Below, in pieces: positions 1 to 5,842 of a DNA stretch of 10,797 nucleotides. The translations under genes and the position numbers were made by a program. This DNA is from Pseudomonadota bacterium (GTDB lineage: Bacteria > Desulfobacterota > Desulfobacteria > Desulfobacterales > C00003060): contig JADFWI010000063.1 in assembly GCA_015222985.1 (NCBI GenBank), positions 1 to 10,797 of the forward strand, given 5' to 3'. A model generated the notes under the pieces. The model worked only from the letters and a program-made list of their open reading frames with translations. It did not search any database and was not told the origin of the DNA. Positions within the stretch are counted from its first letter, which is position 1, and the number at the start of each line of letters is the position of its first letter.

Positions 1-41
1 GGATGGCTATGGTGGAAGACAAGAGTGGCGCCCACAAAACC

Positions 42-71
42 GCAAAAAATCGAGGCTGCTAAAGCCACCTC
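42..71 (-). terminator. Probable intrinsic terminator after the Cys-rich protein gene
   Basis: Read on the minus strand, positions 71 to 52 form an 8-bp stem around a TTTA loop (gaggtggc / gcagcctc). It has one G-U wobble and one G-A mismatch. A run of six T follows at 49-44. It lies about 34 nt past the stop codon of the gene ending at 105, where a terminator would be expected. The internal mismatch keeps confidence moderate. Confidence 0.5.
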
Positions 72-104
72 AAACTTGATGGTACAAAAAAAGTTGCAGT
101 ATTG

Positions 105-440
105 TCAAAAAGATAGATCTGCGGGTTTTGACGTACTTGAGGGATCCAGGCCTGAACTCCCCAGACAAGTGTGAAGGGGTGCGTTGAGGCACCACTGTCT
201 ATACTTGCAGTCGAATTGATCGCAATATACGCCTGCTTTGCCGAAGCAGTCGAAGTTACCTTCCTGCAGTTGTTTTTTGTGAATTAAGGGGCCGGCAACC
301 TCTTTGAAGCAGGCAGAGCAAAGCGAAGAACTATAATCTTCAGGCCCCCAGGCTATGATGGAGTCCTTTTCCCACTCCTTGCCACACTTAATACACTTGA
401 CGCGTAGTCTGTGCATGGCCTGCACCACATAACGTTTCAA
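105..440 (-). CDS. Small protein with two cysteine clusters, function unknown
   Basis: A 111-aa soluble protein whose function I do not recognise. It has nine cysteines in two groups. C16-x2-C19 with C41-x2-C44 looks like a zinc ribbon. C65-x7-C73-x4-C78-x5-C84, within a CFG..YCDQ..C.YR.WC pattern, could bind a second zinc or an Fe-S cluster. There is no signal peptide or membrane segment, so it is probably cytoplasmic. The tail after about residue 95 is Ser/Pro-rich and probably disordered. The open frame begins with TTG at 440, where GGGCGAG sits only 2 nt upstream. An ATG eight codons in (416) would still keep all cysteines and give 103 aa, so the start is unsettled. It lies 105 nt downstream of the 88-aa gene on the same strand and may be co-transcribed with it. 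A 36-bp dyad immediately upstream could control its expression. Confidence 0.72.
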   Translation of the reverse strand: MKRYVVQAMHRLRVKCIKCGKEWEKDSIIAWGPEDYSSSLCSACFKEVAGPLIHKKQLQEGNFDCFGKAGVYCDQFDCKYRQWCLNAPLHTCLGSSGLDPSSTSKPADLSF

Positions 441-448
441 AACTCGCC

Positions 449-484
449 CATTTGTAGTTGATTACGTGATCTCAATTACAAATG
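449..484. repeat. 13-bp inverted repeat (36-bp dyad) upstream of the Cys-rich gene
   Basis: CATTTGTAGTTGA (449-461) is matched by TCAATTACAAATG (472-484). This is a 13-bp dyad with one position that would be a G-U wobble in RNA, around a 10-nt loop. On the minus strand it ends right at the GGGCGAG that precedes the TTG start at 440. It could be a dimeric-regulator operator or an mRNA hairpin affecting translation. No T-run follows it, so it is not an obvious terminator. Confidence 0.6.
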
Positions 485-545
485 AGTATTTTCAGTTACC
501 AGCACGCTCCGGATGATGTTGAGAGAAACAGAACAACGCGCTCAT

Positions 546-812
546 TTAGTGGCACATTGAACCGACCTGTTCCTCAATCTCTTGAGCGCAGGCAACCTCT
601 TCCTTCTCCGGCACATTTATGCTGATGGTGTCGGTCGCCAAGTCTATGTCTATGGTTCCTGCGTGTTTTTCCACAATCGACCGAATCACATACAACGACA
701 ATGCACGGACTCTAGCCTCTTCGCTTGTTGCCCATACATAGTCTTCAGGCACATGTTTGCCATCAACCTGGCTCAATTCGTCTGATTTGTTCCAGTGACT
801 TTCCTGCCTCAT
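546..812 (-). CDS. Small stand-alone protein resembling the C-terminal end of a histidine-kinase ATPase domain
   Basis: An 88-aa protein. Residues 37-68 (ALSLYVIRSIVEKHAGTI followed by a short beta stretch ending ISINVP) resemble the last helix and strands of HATPase_c domains, where kinases read GLGLxxVxxIVExHGGxI and end FxxxLP. The N-box and most ATP-binding residues are absent, and the GxGL glycines are replaced (ALSL). It therefore cannot be a working kinase alone. It could be a truncated paralogue, a dimerising or inhibitory partner, or an unrelated fold. The C terminus carries C75, C87 and a final His. The ATG at 812 is supported by AAGGA 8 nt upstream. The clean frame with its own ribosome-binding site argues for a real gene rather than debris. 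A possible sigma-54 site lies about 90 nt upstream. Confidence 0.72.
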   Translation of the reverse strand: MRQESHWNKSDELSQVDGKHVPEDYVWATSEEARVRALSLYVIRSIVEKHAGTIDIDLATDTISINVPEKEEVACAQEIEEQVGSMCH

Positions 813-819
813 GGTAGAA
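813..819 (-). other. Spacer between RBS and ATG of the 88-aa gene
   Basis: On the minus strand the sequence reads AAGGATTTCTACC directly before the ATG at 812. The AAGGA core lies just beyond this spacer at 821-825 and gives a normal 8-nt spacing, which fixes this start. Confidence 0.45.
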
Positions 820-899
820 ATCCTTTTTCTTCATTTGGCCTCTTTCAGTCTCTGTATTCAAGGTCTATATCGGCATTTTTTCAAAATACCTGAGTGCCC

Positions 900-917
900 T
901 GTATGCAATATGTATGC
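900..917. repeat. TGTATGC direct repeat, 11-bp period
   Basis: TGTATGC occurs at 900-906 and again at 911-917, separated by AATA. One helical turn between copies is typical of a regulator binding two sites on the same DNA face. It overlaps the candidate sigma-54 promoter of the 88-aa gene. Confidence 0.55.
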
Positions 918-919
918 CT
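904..919 (-). promoter_or_regulatory. Candidate sigma-54 (-24/-12) promoter for the 88-aa gene
   Basis: On the minus strand the sequence is AGGCATACATATTGCA. Against the RpoN consensus TGGCACGN4TTGCA it keeps GGCA and TTGCA with the required GG-N10-GC spacing (GG at 918-917, GC at 906-905). Transcription would start near 893, about 80 nt before the ATG at 812. The site coincides with a TGTATGC direct repeat of 11-bp period, so it could instead be a regulator-binding site. No adjacent sigma-54 activator gene is visible. Confidence 0.4.
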
Positions 920-965
920 GTAACTTGGCGCGACGAGCATGTCACGGACTAACCTAAAATGTAAC

Positions 966-1145
966 CGTTCACGGGTTCAGAGGTTCAAAGGTTCAGGGGT
1001 TTACCAAAAATCTAAACCGTTAATTGGTGGTTTCATCCCGCCGTATGTCTGGCGGGTCAACGAAAGAAAGGTACCCTGAACGGGGCTCTCCGCCGTAGGC
1101 TATGGCCCGCAGGCGGATGAACCCTGAACCTGTGAACGCCTAACC
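966..1145. repeat. Structured intergenic element: octameric GGTTCA repeats in inverted arms around GC dyads
   Basis: The left arm holds five near-identical 8-bp units starting at 966, 974, 982, 990 and 998 (core GGTTCA). The right arm holds the complement TGAACC at 1118, 1125, 1133 and a TAACC form at 1141. Positions 966-987 and 1118-1138 are inverted copies with one mismatch and one single-base gap. Between the arms are two short dyads: cccgcc/ggcggg (1037-1042, 1051-1056) and tccgcc/ggcgga (1089-1094, 1112-1117). The rest of the 327-nt gap between 813 and 1139 holds the promoter-like sites listed separately and no gene I can support. The element could act as a transcript 3' end for the helicase or be a dispersed non-coding repeat. 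Confidence 0.7.
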
Positions 1146-4010
1146 TATGATCACCGGTTCCCTGAGAATCATGGCAATTGCGTCCACAGCGCTTCGGGCA
1201 ACGGCAGGGTATACCTTCTTCAGAGAACCGATCTGCCTGAGACTCTCCGCAGTCCTTGTAACCAGCATGGCAAGGTCCCCCTCGGCCATTTCTGCAATCT
1301 CCAGCACCTTGTCCCATGGCTGCTCTTTTGCCCAAGCATAAATAGTGGCAGCAGGCCACAAGGAGACCGGCCTTATTTCAAATCCCCTCACGCTCTTTCG
1401 TTCCATCAGGGGGTTAAGAGCCTTTTTCATCTTCTCAAAAGCCTTCAAAAGACGCCTTGGCATTGCTGACTCGTCCAGCTTCGGCTCCACGTCCCGGTCA
1501 TGCACAAAAACCGCCACCAGGGCTGCGAGCAAGGCAGGGTCGGAATCCGGCAACACGCCCGTGCGCAAGCCTTCGGCAATCAGGAGGGGTTGGTCGAGCC
1601 TGAGCTGAGATGCCCAGGTGCCGTCAGCGGTCAATTTGTTGTCCTCGGTGACAAAGCCCTCTTCCTTCAGGAACTGGAGGTGTCTTACAAAATCATTCCA
1701 CAGTCGCATGCGCACGGCGTTTGCACCATCCCACATCCTTGTGAAGTCTTCCAGGACCCTCTTGAAAGCTCCTCTGGTCTTCCCGTGACAGGTCCTGAAA
1801 TGCTTACACTGCCTGCAAATCAGGCCGTCAAGTTGGTGTTCAAGATGAAGCGAGCGGCTCCTGACGGGTTTGAGCTGTAAGAGTTCCTTTTCCCCGAGTG
1901 GCAGAGGTTCTAACACTGGTGGGGCCTCCGCCTCTGCGGTACGATCCAGTAACGTGCGGATCTTGCCTGGATCATCAAAGGGAGGCAAGTCCAGTACCTT
2001 GTCCAGGATTTGAGAAACCTTTTGCGGCCGAAACCATCTCATTTTAGGGAGCCTGCCACGCATCGGGACATTCCTTTTCACCCGGCAGGCGAGCACGCCC
2101 TGTTCATCTCGCTTCATGAGTGGTTTCACAGCACAGTACATCCGGTTGCGGTGGTCCAGGAAGAGGCGTCCCGGCGCCAGGTTTGCCACCTTGGAAAGCC
2201 TTGTTTCAAGCATTACAAGATTCCGCCTCAGCCCCTTAATTTCATTGAGCAAAGCAGCCCTGTTCCTGATCAGATCGAGAACAAACTCCGGCCCGGCACA
2301 CAGAGCCTCAGGAAGGAGTGTCATGAGGTTCCGGCCAGCCTCCTTGACCTTCTGCTCAAGCCCTGGTTGCTGGTTCACCAGGTTCAAGTATGTGGCGAAA
2401 GATCTCTCAACAATCCCCTTGATCTCATCAGGGCTATGAGACAAAAGCAGGTTAAGGACCATGGAAAAATCGACTTTAATCTGGCTAAGCACATCTTCTG
2501 GCGCTGTTGTGCAAAGATCTGCAATCAACCGCACGTCCATAAACTTTCCAGGAATAATCACAGCAAAACCAATACAGTCCTTGCCCCGCCTGCCGGCTCT
2601 GCCCGTTGTCTGATGAAATTCCGTGCTGTTCAGTGGTACAAATTTGTGGCCATTGTACCGGTCTGAATTCAGGAACACCACGCTTCGGGCTGGGAAATTG
2701 ACGCCTGCAGCCACCGTCGAGGTAGCAAAAACCGCGTCAAGCAAACCCTCGGTCATCAAGTGTTCTATGACGAGTTTCCACATTGGAAGCTGCCCACTGT
2801 GATGGGCCGCCACAAGCACATTTTTTAAATGCCACATCTGTCTGTGCCCTGCCAGGTAGGAATGCCCCTGAATCAGGCGATCGATTCCGTTGTTCAGTTT
2901 ACGTCGCTCTCCTGCGCTTCGGCCCGGGCTTTCGATGCAACGGTCAAGGGCCGCATCACAGTCTGCGCGAGATTTCATAAAAAATATGGCAGGAAGAAGA
3001 TCGAATTTTCTCAAGGCCCTCATGATATCCCCAAAGGGGGGAAGACTTCGCGGAGGAGCAAGGACAGGGGGGTTCGGACTGTTCAGATAGGCCGTGACCT
3101 TCTTATCCGTGCCTTTGGAATCTATGAGAGGTAAAAGCCTGCCCGAAGGATGGAAAAACAACGGAAAAAGAGGAACAGGCCTGCCGGTCTCTTCTACCAC
3201 CACACAGGACTTGCACCGAATGGATTCCAGCCAATTGGCGACCTGGCGAGCATTTCTTATTGTGGCCGAAAGGAGCAGGAGGTGGACCCGTACAGGCAGG
3301 TAGATCATGACTTCTTCCCACACCACGCCACGATCATCGTCTCCCAGGAAATGGGCCTCATCCAGGATCACGATGTCTGACTCGATATCCACGGCCTCAT
3401 GCATGGCATCATAGAGTTGATTTCGCAAAATCTCGGTAGTCCCTACAATAATTGGGGCATTGGCATTTTCCTTGCGGTCCCCTGTCAATATTCCCACATC
3501 ATCAGGGCCGAATTCCTTGCTGAATTCAATGAGCTTTGAGTTGGTCAGGGCCTTTAGGGGTGAGGCGTACCATGCCTTGCCGCCTTTCTTGCGGATGTGT
3601 CGAATGGCCTCCTGGGCGATCCAAGTCTTTCCTGAGCCGGTCGGGGCCGAAACCAGGCAGTCCGATTTGCGAATCGCGGCAACGGCTTTCAGTTGGAAGG
3701 AATCCGGCTTGAAGGGCTTCTTAGGGGGCGCTCCTATCCGGGCAAACACCTTTTTCAGTCCGGCATCAGCGCTCGGTTTGATCCTGGGAATCTCTCGCCG
3801 GCGGGCGACTGCCCCCCGCCGGCGAACAGAATCGCTTTGCCGCGTCTTTTTGAATCGTGTATTTTTCAACGTAACTTCTAAAAAAGTCCGGCCCTGCGGT
3901 TGCCATAATCGCAATCCATATTTCAATGGCAAGCCTGGTGATGTGACAACGGAAGGATAAGAACGAATAACATGATTTCGGAAAAAAGGAAAACCGCACC
4001 CAAACACCAT
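1140..4010 (-). CDS. Ski2/Mtr4-type DExH-box helicase with DSHCT C-terminal domain
   Basis: A full-length superfamily 2 helicase of up to 956 aa that should use ATP to unwind RNA or DNA. Visible motifs are Walker A APTGSGKT (122-129), GTTEILRNQL (190-199), DEAH (217-220), SAT (248-250), the AAHHSGQLP region with STVAAGVNFPAR (401-442) and motif VI QTTGRAGRRG (467-476). Residues 732-742 hold C-x2-C-x5-C. From about 775 to the end the pattern (LTADGTWASQL, LLIAEGLRTGVL, YAWAKEQPW, MAEGDLAMLV) matches the DSHCT domain of Ski2/Mtr4 and bacterial HelY proteins, so the likely role is RNA processing or turnover. The start is uncertain: the ATG at 4010 has no clear Shine-Dalgarno sequence but lies about 20 nt below a promoter-like site. 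A TTG at 3869 (codon 48) is an alternative, and the first 47 residues match nothing I know. The stop codon lies in the repeat element downstream. Confidence 0.9.
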   Translation of the reverse strand: MVFGCGFPFFRNHVIRSYPSVVTSPGLPLKYGLRLWQPQGRTFLEVTLKNTRFKKTRQSDSVRRRGAVARRREIPRIKPSADAGLKKVFARIGAPPKKPFKPDSFQLKAVAAIRKSDCLVSAPTGSGKTWIAQEAIRHIRKKGGKAWYASPLKALTNSKLIEFSKEFGPDDVGILTGDRKENANAPIIVGTTEILRNQLYDAMHEAVDIESDIVILDEAHFLGDDDRGVVWEEVMIYLPVRVHLLLLSATIRNARQVANWLESIRCKSCVVVEETGRPVPLFPLFFHPSGRLLPLIDSKGTDKKVTAYLNSPNPPVLAPPRSLPPFGDIMRALRKFDLLPAIFFMKSRADCDAALDRCIESPGRSAGERRKLNNGIDRLIQGHSYLAGHRQMWHLKNVLVAAHHSGQLPMWKLVIEHLMTEGLLDAVFATSTVAAGVNFPARSVVFLNSDRYNGHKFVPLNSTEFHQTTGRAGRRGKDCIGFAVIIPGKFMDVRLIADLCTTAPEDVLSQIKVDFSMVLNLLLSHSPDEIKGIVERSFATYLNLVNQQPGLEQKVKEAGRNLMTLLPEALCAGPEFVLDLIRNRAALLNEIKGLRRNLVMLETRLSKVANLAPGRLFLDHRNRMYCAVKPLMKRDEQGVLACRVKRNVPMRGRLPKMRWFRPQKVSQILDKVLDLPPFDDPGKIRTLLDRTAEAEAPPVLEPLPLGEKELLQLKPVRSRSLHLEHQLDGLICRQCKHFRTCHGKTRGAFKRVLEDFTRMWDGANAVRMRLWNDFVRHLQFLKEEGFVTEDNKLTADGTWASQLRLDQPLLIAEGLRTGVLPDSDPALLAALVAVFVHDRDVEPKLDESAMPRRLLKAFEKMKKALNPLMERKSVRGFEIRPVSLWPAATIYAWAKEQPWDKVLEIAEMAEGDLAMLVTRTAESLRQIGSLKKVYPAVARSAVDAIAMILREPVIIG

Positions 4011-4037
4011 GATTGCTATTGAACGATTCAGACATAG

Positions 4038-4066
4038 ATGATAGAGATCATACTGCTCGGCAACAA
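4038..4066 (-). promoter_or_regulatory. Candidate sigma-70 promoter for the helicase gene
   Basis: On the minus strand TTGTTG (4066-4061) is followed after exactly 17 nt by TATCAT (4043-4038), a five-of-six match to the -10 box. The -35 box is weak. Predicted initiation near 4031 would leave about a 20-nt leader before the ATG at 4010, which favours that start. It lies in the 131-nt divergent gap between the helicase and the lectin-like lipoprotein gene. Confidence 0.4.
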
Positions 4067-4124
4067 GCTGAAATTAGGCCGGAGTGGGCATTACGTTGGC
4101 AACAGGACGGACAGTAATCGCAAG

Positions 4125-4136
4125 AAAAAGGGGGGG
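4125..4136 (+). promoter_or_regulatory. A5G7 homopolymer forming the ribosome-binding site
   Basis: Five A followed by seven G end 5 nt before the ATG at 4142. It supplies the only Shine-Dalgarno-like AAGGGGG for the lipoprotein gene. Homopolymeric G tracts of this length can slip in replication, which would change ribosome-site spacing. Confidence 0.5.
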
Positions 4137-4141
4137 CCACG

Positions 4142-4594
4142 ATGAAGAAAACTCCATGTGTCATTTATCAATTCGTGCTGTTAGTGGTGGTTCTTGGTCT
4201 GTGTGGGTGCCAGGGAGCAGACAAAGGCTCGATCAAGGTCCCGGCTACAACGCAGTGGACAGACTCTGGCATTGATGTCTGCAAAGGTCAGGCGATAAGC
4301 GTGCATGCGACTGGCGACGTGTACGTGAACAAAAAAATCCAAAGCGGTCCGAGCGGCATCGACGACACGAGAGTCAAGCCCCTCACCAAACTGGTCTTGA
4401 GGACCTATAATGTGACGTCAAAGGCCAAACACGGCGCCCTTATCGCAAAGATCGGCAAAAACGGAAAACCGTTTCCGGTCGGCGCCCAACATGAGGTCAA
4501 AGCCGATTCAAAAGGACGCCTGTATCTTGGCTTGAACGACAAGGACTTGGGCAACAACCAAGGACACTATCTCGCCAAAATCACTGTGAAATAA
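4142..4594 (+). CDS. Lipoprotein with PA-IL (LecA)-like domain
   Basis: A 150-aa exported protein. Residues 1-22 form a hydrophobic signal ending in the lipobox LCGC, with C23 as the lipidated residue. Gln at +2 favours outer-membrane delivery by the Lol rule. The mature part from about residue 33 is all-beta and resembles the PA-IL/LecA galactose-binding family: TTQWTDSGIDVCKGQAISV, then GALIAKIG, then a pattern ending LGLNDKDLGNNQGHY. In LecA the corresponding ND and GNN residues bind calcium and sugar. Here N132, D133, N138 and N139 are kept, but the loop between them is about three residues shorter, so sugar binding is not assured. It could instead be a non-lectin member anchored at the cell surface. 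It is first in a five-gene plus-strand run and is followed 11 nt later by dtd. Confidence 0.82.
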   Translation: MKKTPCVIYQFVLLVVVLGLCGCQGADKGSIKVPATTQWTDSGIDVCKGQAISVHATGDVYVNKKIQSGPSGIDDTRVKPLTKLVLRTYNVTSKAKHGALIAKIGKNGKPFPVGAQHEVKADSKGRLYLGLNDKDLGNNQGHYLAKITVK

Positions 4595-4605
4595 GGGATT
4601 CTTCA

Positions 4606-5046
4606 ATGCTCGCCGTTATCCAGCGGGTCACTGCCGCTGAGGTTCGGATAGACGACAAGATAGTGGGGCAGATTGGTCCTGGCCTCCTGGTCCTGTTGGG
4701 GGTCTCCCGTTCGGATGACGAGAAAGACGCCGATTACCTGTCGGATAAAATCGTTCACTTGCGGATCTTGGAAGATGAGGAAGGCAAGATGAATCGTTCC
4801 CTTATTGAGACAGGTGGCGAAATAATGGTTGTTTCCCAATTTACGTTGCTGGGTGACTGCCGCAAGGGTCGCCGGCCATCGTTTGTTGAGGCGGCACCCG
4901 CGAAGACGGCCGAAGGACTTTATGAGTACTTCGTAGGCCAGTTGAAATCAAAAGGCATACCCGTTGCCACAGGACGGTTTCAGGCGAAGATGGCCGTCTC
5001 TTTGGTCAATGACGGGCCTGTGACACTCATTGTTGAAAGCAAATAA
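4606..5046 (+). CDS. dtd: D-aminoacyl-tRNA deacylase
   Basis: A 146-aa cytoplasmic enzyme, full length for the Dtd family (about 145 aa). It hydrolyses D-amino acids, and in this family also glycine wrongly attached to tRNA-Ala, from tRNA. It recycles the tRNA and protects translation. It acts as a homodimer. The two signature motifs are intact: SQFTLLGDCRKGRRPSF (77-93) and NDGPVT (135-140), whose Gly-cis-Pro reaches into the active site. The N terminus MLAVIQRVTAAEV is typical, which fixes the start at 4606, with AAGGGA about 8 nt upstream. It lies 11 nt after the PA-IL-like lipoprotein gene and 15 nt before the next gene, so co-transcription is likely. Confidence 0.97.
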   Translation: MLAVIQRVTAAEVRIDDKIVGQIGPGLLVLLGVSRSDDEKDADYLSDKIVHLRILEDEEGKMNRSLIETGGEIMVVSQFTLLGDCRKGRRPSFVEAAPAKTAEGLYEYFVGQLKSKGIPVATGRFQAKMAVSLVNDGPVTLIVESK

Positions 5047-5061
5047 CGCGATGCATGATCT

Positions 5062-5790
5062 ATGATGAGCAACAAAGTGCTGTGGGCAGTTATTCTGCTG
5101 CTTGCTGCAATAACTTGGGTTGGGTGTGTACCCAGGGGGAAGCTGTATGGCGTCAAGGAAAAGACAATTTCCCTTGAAAAGCCCCGCACACTGGCCTTCC
5201 TGAAATTCTATGGGCCGTACGGAGCCGCGGTACGGAGGCGCGTTTGCGATAGACTTGCCGGGGTTCAACATTTGAAACCCATCGATTGCTTTCAGTATCC
5301 TGATGTGGAGGAAGTAACATTTGACAAGCTGGGTGATCCCGATTCCGCGGCTTTGCTTGAGGCCCTGGAGGCCGACGGTGCGATAACAGGCCGCGTCATT
5401 GCTCTCGTCCAGGACAACCCGGGCGCCGACCAGGTGGAGGTGAAGGAAGGAACAGGTCATTACAAGAAGAAAAAGAACATCGATGGCCAGTGGGTTGATG
5501 TGGAAATCAAAAGGGTTCTTATCAGGCCCCTGCCTCATGTTGTTCGAAAGGCCTCTCTAGCCATGGAGTACAAGGTGTTAGATCTCAATACCAAGGGGAT
5601 CATCGCCAGTGGCAAGTTCACAGAAAGCTGTGAAGAGAAGTTTGGTGGTTGCAAGGAGTATGCTTCTATGGGCCACACGTTGAGCGACCTTCCGGCTCCA
5701 AGCGTCACCGTGGATAAACTGTCTGCCAGGATTGCCGGCAAGATGGTTGAAAAGCTCTCCCGCATAAGGCTCAGCGGGGCAGTCAAGTAG
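5062..5790 (+). CDS. Putative lipoprotein of unknown function
   Basis: A 242-aa exported protein. A short N-terminal hydrophobic segment (residues 6-18) runs into VGC, giving a probable lipidation Cys at 22, although Trp at -3 is unusual for a lipobox. The mature part reads as mixed alpha/beta: TLAFLKFYGPYG, a helix with RRRVCDRL, then ALEADGAITGRVIAL, and much later a strand-rich stretch and a final helix (VDKLSARIAGKMVEKLS). The order strand, helix, GAxxTGxV recalls the N-terminal fold of CsgG/TolB-type periplasmic lipoproteins. That is a fold-level guess, not a family match. Four further cysteines (C63, C76, C190, C197) could form disulfides. Two ATGs (5062, 5065) compete with no clear Shine-Dalgarno sequence. 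It lies between dtd and the aminopeptidase gene. Confidence 0.8.
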   Translation: MMSNKVLWAVILLLAAITWVGCVPRGKLYGVKEKTISLEKPRTLAFLKFYGPYGAAVRRRVCDRLAGVQHLKPIDCFQYPDVEEVTFDKLGDPDSAALLEALEADGAITGRVIALVQDNPGADQVEVKEGTGHYKKKKNIDGQWVDVEIKRVLIRPLPHVVRKASLAMEYKVLDLNTKGIIASGKFTESCEEKFGGCKEYASMGHTLSDLPAPSVTVDKLSARIAGKMVEKLSRIRLSGAVK

Positions 5791-5796
5791 TAAACG

Positions 5797-5813
5797 AAAT
5801 TGCTTCGCAATTT
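5797..5813 (+). terminator. Small 7-bp hairpin with short T run
   Basis: AAATTGC and GCAATTT pair perfectly around TTC, and the T run extends to TTTT (5811-5814). It lies in the 52-nt gap after the unknown lipoprotein gene. The stem is short and AT-rich, so it is more likely a partial attenuator or mRNA-stability element than a strong terminator. Confidence 0.35.
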
Positions 5814-5842
5814 TATCTACAGAAAGGCGGTTGGGAAGAGAT

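Noticed and set aside
966..1145. CRISPR array
   Set aside because: Units are 8 bp with no unique spacers and occur in inverted arms. No cas genes are present.
2010..2666. 218-codon plus-strand open frame
   Set aside because: Fully antisense to conserved helicase segments, with no recognisable domain. It is a shadow of the real gene.
4019..4047. Plus-strand promoter TTGAAC-17-TAGAGA for the lipoprotein operon
   Set aside because: The -10 box matches at only three positions. A promoter must exist in this gap, but I cannot place it.
4084..4275. 63-codon frame overlapping the start of the lectin-like lipoprotein
   Set aside because: It lies out of frame with the signal peptide and PA-IL-like domain, and has no ribosome site or similarity.
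4948..5538. 196-codon minus-strand open frame across dtd and the unknown lipoprotein
   Set aside because: It spans two plus-strand genes, and its composition is typical of an antisense frame.
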